64,000 nt of DNA, from assembly GCA_023411555.1 (NCBI GenBank), contig JAEYOQ010000064.1, positions 1 through 64,000 on the forward strand, given 5' to 3'. The position numbers and the translations under genes are program-made. How positions within the stretch are numbered: position 1 is the first letter of the stretch; each line of letters opens with the position of its first letter. This document shows, piece by piece, positions 43,464 through 51,765 of the stretch. Source of the DNA: Bacillota bacterium. Its GTDB lineage: Bacteria; Bacillota; Clostridia; Lachnospirales; Lachnospiraceae. The notes beneath the pieces were generated by a model, which worked only from the letters and a program-made list of their open reading frames with translations, did no database searches and had not been told where the DNA came from.

Positions 43464-44855
43464 ATGTCGACTACAAGAGTAACGAAGCAGGAGCATATTT
43501 ATATTGCTATTGATTTGAAATCATTTTATGCCTCCGTGGAGTGCATAGAAAGAGGACTAAATCCGCTGACGACGAACCTTGTGGTGGCAGACCCGACTCG
43601 AACCGAAAAAACCATATGTCTTGCGGTATCCCCATCCCTGAAGGCCTATGGCATACCTGGTAGAGCCCGATTGTTTGAGGTACAGCAGAAGCTAAAGGAA
43701 GTCAAACAACGTACCGGAAAAGAGGTTGAATATATCATTGCACCACCCCAGATGGCACGCTATATCGAAGTATCTGCCGATATCTATGCAACCTATCTGA
43801 AATATATCAGTCCAGAGGATATTCACGTCTACAGCATTGATGAGTGCTTTATGGATGTGACAAACTATCTGAGCCTTTATCAGATGTCTGCCAAGGAACT
43901 GGCTGTGAAAATGATTCATGATGTATTAAAAAAGACCGGCATCACGGCTGCGGCCGGAATTGGCACAAACCTGTATCTGAGTAAGATTGCTATGGATATT
44001 GTTGCAAAGCATGTTGAGGCGGATGCAAGGGGAGTCCGTATTGCTGAACTGGATGAATTTACTTATCGGAGATTATTATGGGATCATAAACCCCTTACCG
44101 ATTTCTGGCGGATTGGCGGAGGTATTGCAAAACGACTGGAAAGCAATGGACTGAATACGATGGGTGATATTGCCAGAAACTCACTGTATAATGAAGATCT
44201 CTTATATCGCTTGTTTGGCATAGACGCTGAGCTTTTGATTGACCACGCATGGGGGTATGAACCCTGTGGTATGGAAGAGATTAAGTCCTATAAGCCAAGT
44301 ACAAATAGTATCTCTTCAGGACAAGTCCTGCAGCATCCCTATGATTACATTAAGGCAAGAATAATTGTACAAGAAATGACCGATCTACTGGTTCTTGAGC
44401 TTGTGGAGAAGGGACTGGTGACAGATAGCTTGACCTTGACCATTGGTTATGATAGAAGTAGTGTTGATGGTGGCGATTATCATGGTGAGATTACCAATGA
44501 CCGTTATGGAAGATCGGTCCCCAAATCTGCTCATGGTACTGCCAATCTTGGCACAACAAGCAGTAGCACTAAGAAAATCCTGACTGCAGTTATGGAGCTT
44601 TATGACCGCATTGTATCTAAGGAGCTCCTGGTTAGGAGGGTGACGATTAGTGCCAATAATCTCTTGGAAGAAAGCTATGAGCAATATGATTTATTTACAG
44701 ATCCACTTGAGCAGGCAAAAGAGCGTAAGATGCAGGAAGCCATGCTCAGTATAAAGAAGAAGTTTGGGAAGAATGCGATCCTAAAGGGCATCAGCTTAGA
44801 AGAGGGTGCTACCACAATGGAGCGAAACAATCAGATTGGTGGACACAGAGCATAG
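43464..44855 (+). CDS. Y-family DNA polymerase (UmuC/DinB-like)
   Basis: 463-aa lesion-bypass polymerase of the Firmicutes UvrX/YqjW type. The palm has IAIDLKSFYASVE with D17 and YSIDECFMDV with D126 and E127, the three catalytic acidic residues. The steric-gate region SFYASVE is normal. Helix-hairpin-helix and little-finger parts follow (about 240-450). AGGAGG precedes the ATG. 12 bp before a YolD-like gene, a frequent pairing in Clostridia. I saw no clear LexA box upstream. The last 20 bases, including the stop, recur at 40630-40649. Confidence 0.92.
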   Translation: MSTTRVTKQEHIYIAIDLKSFYASVECIERGLNPLTTNLVVADPTRTEKTICLAVSPSLKAYGIPGRARLFEVQQKLKEVKQRTGKEVEYIIAPPQMARYIEVSADIYATYLKYISPEDIHVYSIDECFMDVTNYLSLYQMSAKELAVKMIHDVLKKTGITAAAGIGTNLYLSKIAMDIVAKHVEADARGVRIAELDEFTYRRLLWDHKPLTDFWRIGGGIAKRLESNGLNTMGDIARNSLYNEDLLYRLFGIDAELLIDHAWGYEPCGMEEIKSYKPSTNSISSGQVLQHPYDYIKARIIVQEMTDLLVLELVEKGLVTDSLTLTIGYDRSSVDGGDYHGEITNDRYGRSVPKSAHGTANLGTTSSSTKKILTAVMELYDRIVSKELLVRRVTISANNLLEESYEQYDLFTDPLEQAKERKMQEAMLSIKKKFGKNAILKGISLEEGATTMERNNQIGGHRA

Positions 44856-44867
44856 GAGAGATTTGAT

Positions 44868-45341
44868 ATGGTAAAGAATCCGATATCCTTGGAGGCTAAG
44901 GCTACCCATAAATACGATGACATCATTCATATGGAATATCCACTGAAAAGTACAGATATGATCAAACATCCAAGAATGAAGGTAGAAGATCGGGCAAAGA
45001 TATTTGCTCCTTTTGCTGCTCTAAAAGGTCATGAGGAGGCCATAGCAGCAAAACAAAGAATTGTTGTACCCCGCATCGAGTTATCAGAGGATTCAAAGGA
45101 GTATCTTGATTTACAGCTGGGAAGGATAGAACAACATCTGAGTAAAGGGCAACATCCAATTGTTACCGTTGTGTATTTTATAAAGGATAAATTGAAGAAC
45201 GAAGAGGGTGGAGAGTATATCCGGTTTACCGGTATGGTTGCCAAATTGAATCGCAGCTCGCGCATTCTCCAGATTGTAGACAAAAGAATGAGGTTGGATG
45301 ATATCTATCGTATTGAGGGTGAGGATCTGGAGAATATTTAA
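44868..45341 (+). CDS. YolD-like family protein
   Basis: 157-aa protein with the family block RMKVEDRAKIFAPFAALKGHEEAI near residues 36-60 and a C-terminal beta region (VTVVYFIKDKL, GEYIRFTGMVAKLNRSSRILQIVDKR, LDDIYRIE). YolD-like proteins commonly follow Y-family polymerase genes and are proposed to be UmuD-like partners, although they lack the LexA/UmuD protease motif. It starts 12 bp after the polymerase gene, so it is almost certainly co-expressed. Confidence 0.85.
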   Translation: MVKNPISLEAKATHKYDDIIHMEYPLKSTDMIKHPRMKVEDRAKIFAPFAALKGHEEAIAAKQRIVVPRIELSEDSKEYLDLQLGRIEQHLSKGQHPIVTVVYFIKDKLKNEEGGEYIRFTGMVAKLNRSSRILQIVDKRMRLDDIYRIEGEDLENI

Positions 45342-45505
45342 TGAATAGAACGCTTAAATTGAGAACCAAGTTGCTTGTATATGGTGTTTTGTGTCATTTA
45401 ATGGTTGTACGTAGAAGATTAATATTATAAAATAAGCATTAGTAAATGCGCGGTATTGGATTGGGATGAGTAAAACTATAAGATTATTGCTTCTAGGGGG
45501 AAACT

Positions 45506-46273
45506 ATGGTCTATAAAATCGATGATGTTAGGAAGGCAGAAGCGTTATTCACAGGTTGGCAGGAGACCTTGATATGGTCCTGTCTTGAGAATATTATGGG
45601 AGATATTTATGTGGATAGCCCGGAGAAGCCCCTATCTGCAATGGCGGTCAATGGTGATTTCTATTTTTATGCCGGTCAGCCAAAGGAAGAGTTAGTTATG
45701 TACAAACCTGAAGACTGTAAAAAGGATTTCATCATTATGGTGCCTCAGAATGACAGATGGGCAGAGCTGATTGAGAGTGGATATGGAGAGAAAGCGAAAA
45801 AGATTACCCGTTATGCCATAAAGAAGGAGTCGAATGTCTTTGATCAGGAGAAATTACATGAGGTAACCCAGTCATTGCCTCCAGAATATACCTTAAAAAT
45901 GATAGACAAGGATATTTATGACCTATGTAGAGCCAATGCATGGAGTATAGATTTGGTGTCACAATTTAAGGATTATGATATGTATAAAAGGCTGGGATTA
46001 GGGGTAGTTATTTTAATGCATGGGGAGCTTGTTGCGGGAGCTTCCTCCTACACCAGGTATCAGGATGGCATCGAGATCGAGATCGATACAAGAGAAGACC
46101 ATAGAAGAAAAGGCTTGGCTTATGTATGCGGGGCTAAGTTGATTCTGGAATGCCTTGACAGAAATCTATATCCTAGCTGGGATGCGGCTAACAAGTGGTC
46201 AGTGGCCTTGGCTGAGAAGCTGGGATATCACTTTGATTATGAATACCCAGCGTATGAAATATATGGCTATTAA
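45506..46273 (+). CDS. GNAT acetyltransferase (two-domain type)
   Basis: 255-aa protein of the larger GNAT_acetyltran family. The C-terminal half holds the acetyl-CoA site EIEIDTREDHRRKGLAYVCGAKLI near residues 190-213 and a typical last strand with WSVALAEKLGYHFDYEYPAYEI. The N-terminal half is a degenerate GNAT-like domain. GGGGG precedes the ATG. Single gene; substrate unknown. Confidence 0.85.
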   Translation: MVYKIDDVRKAEALFTGWQETLIWSCLENIMGDIYVDSPEKPLSAMAVNGDFYFYAGQPKEELVMYKPEDCKKDFIIMVPQNDRWAELIESGYGEKAKKITRYAIKKESNVFDQEKLHEVTQSLPPEYTLKMIDKDIYDLCRANAWSIDLVSQFKDYDMYKRLGLGVVILMHGELVAGASSYTRYQDGIEIEIDTREDHRRKGLAYVCGAKLILECLDRNLYPSWDAANKWSVALAEKLGYHFDYEYPAYEIYGY

Positions 46274-46296
46274 TAGACCTAAATTATGACTATAAA

Positions 46297-46342
46297 GAAG
46301 GGAGATAATCCGGTTACCCTTAATTGTAGTAACCCGGATTAT
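46297..46342 (+). promoter_or_regulatory. Hairpin between a strong SD-like site and a start codon
   Basis: AAGGGAGA (about 46297-46304) is followed at once by a 13-bp stem ATAATCCGGTTAC (46305-46317) / GTAACCCGGATTAT (46329-46342, one bulged base), and the ATG of the histidine phosphatase gene is 11 bases after it. No other ribosome site precedes that ATG. It may be a terminator of the GNAT gene with a weak T-run, or a translation control hairpin. Confidence 0.45.
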
Positions 46343-46353
46343 ATATTACACAT

Positions 46354-47082
46354 ATGAAATTAATGATTATCCGACATGGAGACCCGGACTATAAAAAGGA
46401 TTCCCTAACAGAAAAGGGATGGAGAGAAGCAAAATATTTAGCAGATCGAATTTCACAATTAGACGTAAAGGCTTTTTATGTATCACCCTTAGGAAGAGCC
46501 AGGGATACCGCTTCTCTTACCTTGAAAAGGATGAATCGTGAAGCAAAGGTTCTTCCGTGGCTTAGAGAGTTTCATGCTCCGATTATTGATAATGAGTCCG
46601 GCAAAAGACGAGTTCCGTGGGATTTTCTGCCGGCTGATTGGACTAAGGTCAATGAATTTTATGATAAAAGCCTTTGGCACACCGCTCCAATTATGCAGGC
46701 AGGTAATGTGGGAGAGGAAGCTGCCCTGGTAGCTGCTGGTCTGGATGAGCTACTTAAGGAACACGGATACCAGCGTGAAGGGAATTTACTTCGTGTAAAC
46801 AACCCGAATAATGATACTATCGTTCTATTTTGTCATTTTGGAGTAGAATGCGTAATATTAGGACATTTGCTGGGAATCTCACCAATAGTTTTATGGCATG
46901 GATTTTGTGCGGCACCCTCATCAGTGACTACCTTAATTACGGAAGAGCGTAGAAAAGGAGTAGCTTATTTTCGAATGAGCTCCTTTGGTGATATATCACA
47001 CTTATATGCATATGGGGAACCACCGGCATTTGCTGCAAGATTTTGTGAGATGTTTGATAATGTGGATGAGCGCCATGACTAA
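46354..47082 (+). CDS. Histidine phosphatase family protein
   Basis: 242-aa phosphoglycerate-mutase-fold phosphatase. The active-site RHG is at residues 7-9 (LMIIRHGDPDY), the second phosphate-binding arginine is in SPLGRARDTASL near 50, and the C-terminal histidine is in VLFCHFGVECVILGHLLG near 158. The reaction is hydrolysis of a phosphomonoester through a phosphohistidine. No normal ribosome site lies in front of the ATG; an upstream hairpin separates it from an AAGGGAGA. Substrate unknown. Confidence 0.88.
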   Translation: MKLMIIRHGDPDYKKDSLTEKGWREAKYLADRISQLDVKAFYVSPLGRARDTASLTLKRMNREAKVLPWLREFHAPIIDNESGKRRVPWDFLPADWTKVNEFYDKSLWHTAPIMQAGNVGEEAALVAAGLDELLKEHGYQREGNLLRVNNPNNDTIVLFCHFGVECVILGHLLGISPIVLWHGFCAAPSSVTTLITEERRKGVAYFRMSSFGDISHLYAYGEPPAFAARFCEMFDNVDERHD

Positions 47083-47106
47083 TGCCGCTAATTGGTGGGG
47101 GAAGAG

Positions 47107-47236
47107 GTGAAAGGGGATTATTAAGTTTGTATTTTTCATTATTGCATGTGCTTGTTTACTGATTTTAAAGTATTTTCAAGTTAGTTTTATCGTATCCTTT
47201 ATTATAACCTTCTTTGTTTTATTAGCATGTAATTAT
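47107..47236 (+). other. Hidden N-terminal coding extension of the TPR-like protein
   Basis: Before the ATG at 47237 the same frame is open for 40 codons from 47117 and encodes two strongly hydrophobic segments (IIKFVFFIIACACLLIL and VSFIVSFIITFFVLLAC). No ATG, GTG or TTG starts this stretch. A GTG with purine-rich SD lies at 47107 in the other frame and would join it if one G of the GGGG at 47113-47116 were absent; alternatively the ATT at 47117 is used. Confidence 0.6.
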
Positions 47237-47851
47237 ATGATAGGATACTTCCTGTCCTCATTACAAAGAAAAGCCTTAGATTCAGAATGTGACCCGGAGC
47301 GTTTCTTAAGGATGATAGATAAACAAGAAAAGAGGCGTGGGAAAGAGCCAAGAATTGCATGTCGCCTTGCAGTGAATCGAGCTGCTGCTCATCTGACCAT
47401 GGGGAATTACCAGACGGCGAAAGAATATTTGGAGGGGATAGATACGTCACTTTTGTCAGAAAAGGACGGGTCGTTACTCATCTATACGATCAATCTAATT
47501 CTGTGCCTTTATGAACTGGGTAATATAGAAGAAGCGGAGCAATTATTTGAAACAAACCTGGTAAAGCTAAGTCCTATAGGGAAGAGACTACGGAAATCGG
47601 TAGAATTATTGATTGGTGAGCGATACTACTTTTTGGGCAAGTATGATTTGAGCTATGAGCATTTAAATAAGCTATGCAACAGAGATTTAGAACAGAGGCA
47701 ATACCTTGGTGTTCTATTCCGTCTAGCCCAAATGGAACTTATGAAGGGAGAGACGGAGCAGGCGATTAAGAAACTCAAAAAGGTAGAGAGGTTTGGAAAC
47801 AAGCTATGGATTACTAAGGCTTCCCGAGATTTGCTTGAGAATATATCCTAA
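47237..47851 (+). CDS. TPR-like helical repeat protein (N-terminus probably incomplete)
   Basis: At least 204 aa, made of paired helices with TPR-like spacing: ACRLAVNRAAAHLTMGNYQTAKEYLEGI near 42-70, YTINLILCLYELGNIEEAEQLFE near 82-105, ERYYFLGKYDLSYEHLNKLC near 127-146 and FRLAQMELMKGETEQAIKKLKKVERFG near 156-182. The ATG at 47237 has no ribosome site, and the open frame before it encodes two membrane helices, so the real protein is likely about 245 aa and membrane anchored. Function unknown; such proteins act as scaffolds. Confidence 0.7.
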   Translation: MIGYFLSSLQRKALDSECDPERFLRMIDKQEKRRGKEPRIACRLAVNRAAAHLTMGNYQTAKEYLEGIDTSLLSEKDGSLLIYTINLILCLYELGNIEEAEQLFETNLVKLSPIGKRLRKSVELLIGERYYFLGKYDLSYEHLNKLCNRDLEQRQYLGVLFRLAQMELMKGETEQAIKKLKKVERFGNKLWITKASRDLLENIS

Positions 47852-47910
47852 GCCAACAGAGAGCCTAAAGGTTTATATTGGCTCGTGATATAGATGCTGG
47901 AAGTTACATA

Positions 47911-47939
47911 TTTACTTATTGGGGGCGATTAGCTATAAT
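47911..47939 (+). promoter_or_regulatory. Promoter of the ArsR-type regulator gene
   Basis: TTTACT (47911-47916), 17-bp spacer, TATAAT (47934-47939). The regulator begins at 48032. Confidence 0.55.
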
Positions 47940-48031
47940 ATTAAGAAATATCGGAACATGAAAAATGGGTAAAGGATAAGAAACAAAGGAGTAGCTCATT
48001 TGATTTAAGTAATGTGAGAAAAGGTGAAATT

Positions 48032-48955
48032 ATGGCGAAATTATTAGCATTAGATCTGGGGGAAGCGGAAGAGGTCTGTGATGTTGGAAAGGCAATATCT
48101 TCCCCGGTAAGACTGGAAATATTAAAACTACTTTATGATGAAAGCCTGAATATAGGAGAGATTTCTGAAAAGCTTCATATTGCACCGTCAAGTGCAGCAC
48201 TTCATGTAAATATATTGGAGAAGGCAAAATTAATTAATACAGAGGTTCAGCCCGGTACCAGAGGAGCTGTAAGGCTATGCAGTAAAAAGAATGATATTAT
48301 CAATATAAACCTTGACAATGTATCAAAAAATGTGAATCAGGTGGTCAGTGTTAATATGCCGATTGGCGCTTATACGGATTGCGACGTGGTTTCGACCTGT
48401 GGTCTGGCAGATGAAAACGGAATTATCGGTAATGAAGATACAAAGCAATGCTTTTATCTGCCAAATAGAATGAAGGCACAAATCATATGGAGCTCCGGTG
48501 GTTATTTTGAATATAAGTTTCCAAATCAGATTCCGAAAAGATTAGATTTAAAGAGAATTGGTCTGTCTCTGGAGATCTGTTCGGAGGCGCCGAACTACAG
48601 GGAGAATTGGAAATCGGATATAACCGTATGGATCAATGGAGTAGATTGCGGGTCATGGCTGTCGCCAGGAGATTTTGGAGCAAGACGAGGAAGACTTACC
48701 CCATCCACCTGGTCATCCGGGAGCACTCAGTATGGACTGTTAACAACCTGGGAAGTAAGAAAAGATGGATGTTATATCAATGAGAATCGAGTTGGGGATA
48801 CGAATCTGGAAATGTTGGATATAAAGGAGAATGAACCTTTAGTGGTTCGAATCGGTAATAAAAAGGATGCGAAATACGTTGGAGGCTTTAATATATTTGG
48901 CGAAAAGTTCGGAGATCATCCGCAGAATATCATTCTAAGTATGGAATATAAATAA
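48032..48955 (+). CDS. ArsR-type winged-helix regulator with large C-terminal sensor domain
   Basis: 307-aa protein. Residues about 18-95 are an ArsR/SmtB-like winged helix (SSPVRLEILKLLYDESLNIGEISEKLHIAPSSAALHVNILEKAKLI). The other 200 residues are a beta-rich domain (GGYFEYKFPNQIPKR, DITVWINGVDCGSWLSPGDFG, GGFNIFGEKFGDHPQNIIL) that resembles a jelly-roll carbohydrate-binding fold. Such fused regulators sit next to sugar ABC operons in Clostridia and Paenibacillus. It probably senses a sugar and controls the operon starting 480 bp downstream. The start at 48032 has AAAAGGTG; an in-frame GTG at 48014 is less likely. Confidence 0.75.
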   Translation: MAKLLALDLGEAEEVCDVGKAISSPVRLEILKLLYDESLNIGEISEKLHIAPSSAALHVNILEKAKLINTEVQPGTRGAVRLCSKKNDIININLDNVSKNVNQVVSVNMPIGAYTDCDVVSTCGLADENGIIGNEDTKQCFYLPNRMKAQIIWSSGGYFEYKFPNQIPKRLDLKRIGLSLEICSEAPNYRENWKSDITVWINGVDCGSWLSPGDFGARRGRLTPSTWSSGSTQYGLLTTWEVRKDGCYINENRVGDTNLEMLDIKENEPLVVRIGNKKDAKYVGGFNIFGEKFGDHPQNIILSMEYK

Positions 48956-48982
48956 TAATCGATTGAAAGTTGATCGAGACAG

Positions 48983-49026
48983 ACAGAGCGTGTTAAATGG
49001 AATTTATACCCATTAGCACGCTCTGT
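48983..49026 (+). terminator. Intrinsic terminator of the regulator gene
   Basis: 10-bp perfect stem ACAGAGCGTG (48983-48992) / CACGCTCTGT (49017-49026), extended inward by imperfect pairing of the loop, followed by TTATT. Confidence 0.75.
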
Positions 49027-49039
49027 TTATTATGCTAAG

Positions 49040-49141
49040 AGTGAACGAAGTTCACTATGGGATGACACACCTCTGCGGACAAACGTATGAATGCGTTCTG
49101 AAGTTTATTGCTTCGCAATTATGCTTTCAACCCATAAGTGA
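49040..49141. other. Compact multi-stem element of unknown function
   Basis: Outer stem TCACT-ATGGG (49052-49061) with CCCAT-A-AGTGA (49131-49141, one bulge) closes about 70 nt that contain AACGTA/TGCGTT with a TGAA loop (49082-49097) and ATTGC/GCAAT (49107-49119). TTCACT at 49051-49056 can instead pair upstream with AGTGAA (49040-49045). It lies between a terminator and the next promoter, so which strand is transcribed is unclear. Could be an RNA or a small repeat element. Confidence 0.35.
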
Positions 49142-49432
49142 TTGGATTGTGGATAATAATTAAACATAAATACTGAATAAATAAGTATACTTTTTACGCA
49201 CAATAAAGACAGAGAAACTGTTGAAAAAAATATTATATTGTTAAAATTATATAATAAAATTCAAAAATAAAGGTTGATTTACCGTAAATATTATTATATA
49301 ATACAGAAGTATAAAACATAGATAGTGTTTAAATGTATTATAACCATACTGGAAAAACAAACACAAATCATGTTTTAAAATGTCTTTGCAAAGCATTTGT
49401 ACTTAGTTACTTATTATGAGAAGGAGGATTTT
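49142..49432 (+). other. AT-rich promoter region of the sugar ABC operon
   Basis: No ORF. Contains a good promoter at 49274-49302, a 13-bp operator-like repeat inside it, a long AT-rich leader of about 120 nt and AAGGAGG just before the ATG at 49433. Confidence 0.6.
49274..49302 (+). promoter_or_regulatory. Sugar ABC operon promoter with spacer operator
   Basis: TTGATT (49274-49279), 17-bp spacer, TATAAT (49297-49302). The spacer overlaps the inverted repeat ATTTAC-C-GTAAAT (49277-49289). A protein bound there would block polymerase, which suits repression by the ArsR-type protein encoded just upstream. Confidence 0.6.
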
Positions 49433-50743
49433 ATGAAAATGAAAAAGTTTTTGTCCTTGCTACTTATCGCAGCTATGAGTCTTTCATTAATAGCTTGCGG
49501 TAACACACAAAAAAGTAATGAAAATGATGGGGGAAACAATGATGTAGTGGAAGCAAATACTGGTACAGTAGAAGAACAGCCTCAGGTAAAGCCCGGGAAG
49601 AAGGGAAGTATTGAGTTCTGGACTGTTTTTACGGGAGCAGACGGAACCTCAATGCAGGCTATCGTAGATGCTTATAATGCGACAAATCCTGATTATACAG
49701 TAAATCATCGTGCAATTGAAGCGAACGACTTATACTTAAAGCTGCCGTTAGCGGTTCAGACGGGAGAAGATGTTCCAGATGTGGCAATTAATCATATAGA
49801 GAGAATTCCTTTATTCCAGGAGAACGGATTCTTAGAAGATCTCAATTCATTGATTGGAGACTCTAAAATAAAAGCGGAGAATTACAATCCCAAAGCATGG
49901 CAAATGACAGAAATCAATGGTGGACACTACGGAATTCCATTGGACGTACACTCATATGTGCTATATGTGAATATGGATTTATATGATAAGTATGGTAATG
50001 GTTCATTGGATGATGGTGTAGTTACCTGGGATGAGATTAAAGCAAGTGGAGAGGCTTGTAAGGCGGATAATATTATTCCAATTGGTATGTCTTGGCACCG
50101 TGTTAAGTTTTTAGCGGCTTATGCACAGCTCGGTGGTACCCTCAGCTCCGATGGAACAGTACCTGATTTTAACAATGATAAAGCATTAAAGGTTCTGAGT
50201 ACTTGGACAGAGCTGAATGATTTAGGTTACATACAAAAGGATGGAGATGCTCCATGGGAGATGTTCCTTGGTGGAAATATGTTATATTGTCCAGAGGGTA
50301 TCTGGATGTATAACAACATCAAGGAAGCAGGCTTGAATGCGAAGATGCTTGATTATCCTACCTTTGAAGTTGGTACAAAAGGAAACTGGACCTCTTCTCA
50401 TCAGTTTGTAATTCCAAAGAATGAGAAAAGAGATGCAGATAGGACAAAGGCAGTACTAGAGTTCATTGATTTTCTTGGTAACAACAGTATAGAGTGGGCA
50501 AAGGCAGGTCAGGTTCCGGCTCACAATGCAATTAAAGAGGTTACTGAATTTAAAGATATGCCACAAGCCTTCTTAGCAGATGAAAATGAAGAGCTTAAAA
50601 TCTATAGCTATAAATATTATGGTTATGCAGTTGAAAGTCTGGACAAGGTTCTTGCAGAAATTCTCTTCGGACGTATGACCGCTGAGGATGGCTTAAAGCA
50701 GGCTGTTCAAGAGACAAAAGACAGAATTGAAATGGGTCAATAA
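49433..50743 (+). CDS. Sugar ABC transporter substrate-binding lipoprotein
   Basis: 436-aa extracytoplasmic binding protein of the family 1 (MalE-like) oligosaccharide type. It has a lipoprotein signal (KMKKFLSLLLIAAMSLSLIAC, lipobox LIAC near residues 19-22) and a low-complexity Asn/Gly linker, then GSIEFWTVFTGADGTSMQAIVDAYNATN as the first strand-helix of the mature fold. The ATG at 49433 with AAGGAGG is chosen over 49397. First gene of an operon with two permeases and a GH2 enzyme. No ATPase gene is present, so a shared MsmX-type ATPase encoded elsewhere is expected. Confidence 0.92.
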   Translation: MKMKKFLSLLLIAAMSLSLIACGNTQKSNENDGGNNDVVEANTGTVEEQPQVKPGKKGSIEFWTVFTGADGTSMQAIVDAYNATNPDYTVNHRAIEANDLYLKLPLAVQTGEDVPDVAINHIERIPLFQENGFLEDLNSLIGDSKIKAENYNPKAWQMTEINGGHYGIPLDVHSYVLYVNMDLYDKYGNGSLDDGVVTWDEIKASGEACKADNIIPIGMSWHRVKFLAAYAQLGGTLSSDGTVPDFNNDKALKVLSTWTELNDLGYIQKDGDAPWEMFLGGNMLYCPEGIWMYNNIKEAGLNAKMLDYPTFEVGTKGNWTSSHQFVIPKNEKRDADRTKAVLEFIDFLGNNSIEWAKAGQVPAHNAIKEVTEFKDMPQAFLADENEELKIYSYKYYGYAVESLDKVLAEILFGRMTAEDGLKQAVQETKDRIEMGQ

Positions 50744-50758
50744 TAAATAATTTATAGG

Positions 50759-50832
50759 AGCTACAAGGACTAAACTGTGAAAATATAACTCGAGTGGAAT
50801 TGATTATTGTATTGCAATTAGTCCTTGTAGCT
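50759..50832 (+). promoter_or_regulatory. Intercistronic hairpin between binding protein and permease genes
   Basis: Perfect 15-bp inverted repeat AGCTACAAGGACTAA (50759-50773) / TTAGTCCTTGTAGCT (50818-50832) with a 44-nt loop and no long T-run. Comparable hairpins after binding-protein genes protect the upstream mRNA or attenuate transcription so that the binding protein is made in excess. Confidence 0.7.
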
Positions 50833-50852
50833 TTGTAATGGGGGAATTGAAG

Positions 50853-51752
50853 ATGGAAGTAAATAATGGAATTAAAAGAAAAAAGAAATTTAGTCTTACT
50901 CCGTATTTATTTATTGCACCGCATGTAATCATATTTCTTATATTTTTCCTAATTCCTATGGTGTTTGGAATATATGCATCATTTACAAAATGGAATTTAT
51001 TCACGGATCCTAAATTTATCGGATTGGATAATTATAAGACAATCCTGCTGAATCAGGAATCTACCTTTTATCGGCAATTTTGGAATGGACTGAAGAATAC
51101 AGTCACATTTGTAGTTATCTGTGTACCCTTTCAAATTATCATACCCTTATTTATTGCACTTTTGTTAAATAAAAGACCGAAGGGTCGTAATTTCTTTCAG
51201 GGAATTTTATATATGCCTACCCTGTTTTCTATCACATCGGTCACCTTAACCTGGCTGTTCATATTTAATCGTTCTTTGGGACTGTTTAATAATTTATTTG
51301 GAACAGATATCAATTGGTATGGGGAACAGCCCTTCGCTTGGATGACGATTGTTATCACGACTATATGGTGGGGAATCGGCGGAAATCTAATTATTTATGT
51401 GGCTGCCTTGTCAGGTATTGATAAATCTGTCTTGGAGGCGGCTGATTTAGATGGAGCAGTAGGCCTAAAACGATTTTGGAATATTACGGTGCCAACAATT
51501 AAGTTTCCACTTGCTTATACAATTATTGTGTCGATCATCGCACAGTTTAATATCTATGGGCAGCCTTTGATCATAACCGGAGGTGGTCCCAATGAATCAA
51601 CCTATGTATTACTGATGTACATACGTAACCTGGCTTTTGGAACAGGTAATTCTGTAGCAGGAATGGCCAGTGCCATGGCTACTTGTCTTGGATTAATTAT
51701 TGGTGTCATTTCGATAGGTCAGCTATTGTTAATGCGTAAGAAAACGGATTAG
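50853..51752 (+). CDS. Sugar ABC transporter permease (MalF/UgpA-type)
   Basis: 299-aa permease with six predicted helices. The first is FSLTPYLFIAPHVIIFLIFFLIPMVFG-like, and the EAA coupling loop is EAADLDGAVGLKRFWNITVPTI near residues 196-217. The ATG at 50853 with GGGGA upstream is preferred to 50838. It forms a heterodimer with the next gene product and takes substrate from the lipoprotein encoded upstream. Confidence 0.92.
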   Translation: MEVNNGIKRKKKFSLTPYLFIAPHVIIFLIFFLIPMVFGIYASFTKWNLFTDPKFIGLDNYKTILLNQESTFYRQFWNGLKNTVTFVVICVPFQIIIPLFIALLLNKRPKGRNFFQGILYMPTLFSITSVTLTWLFIFNRSLGLFNNLFGTDINWYGEQPFAWMTIVITTIWWGIGGNLIIYVAALSGIDKSVLEAADLDGAVGLKRFWNITVPTIKFPLAYTIIVSIIAQFNIYGQPLIITGGGPNESTYVLLMYIRNLAFGTGNSVAGMASAMATCLGLIIGVISIGQLLLMRKKTD

Positions 51753-51765
51753 GAGGAGCGTGTAA

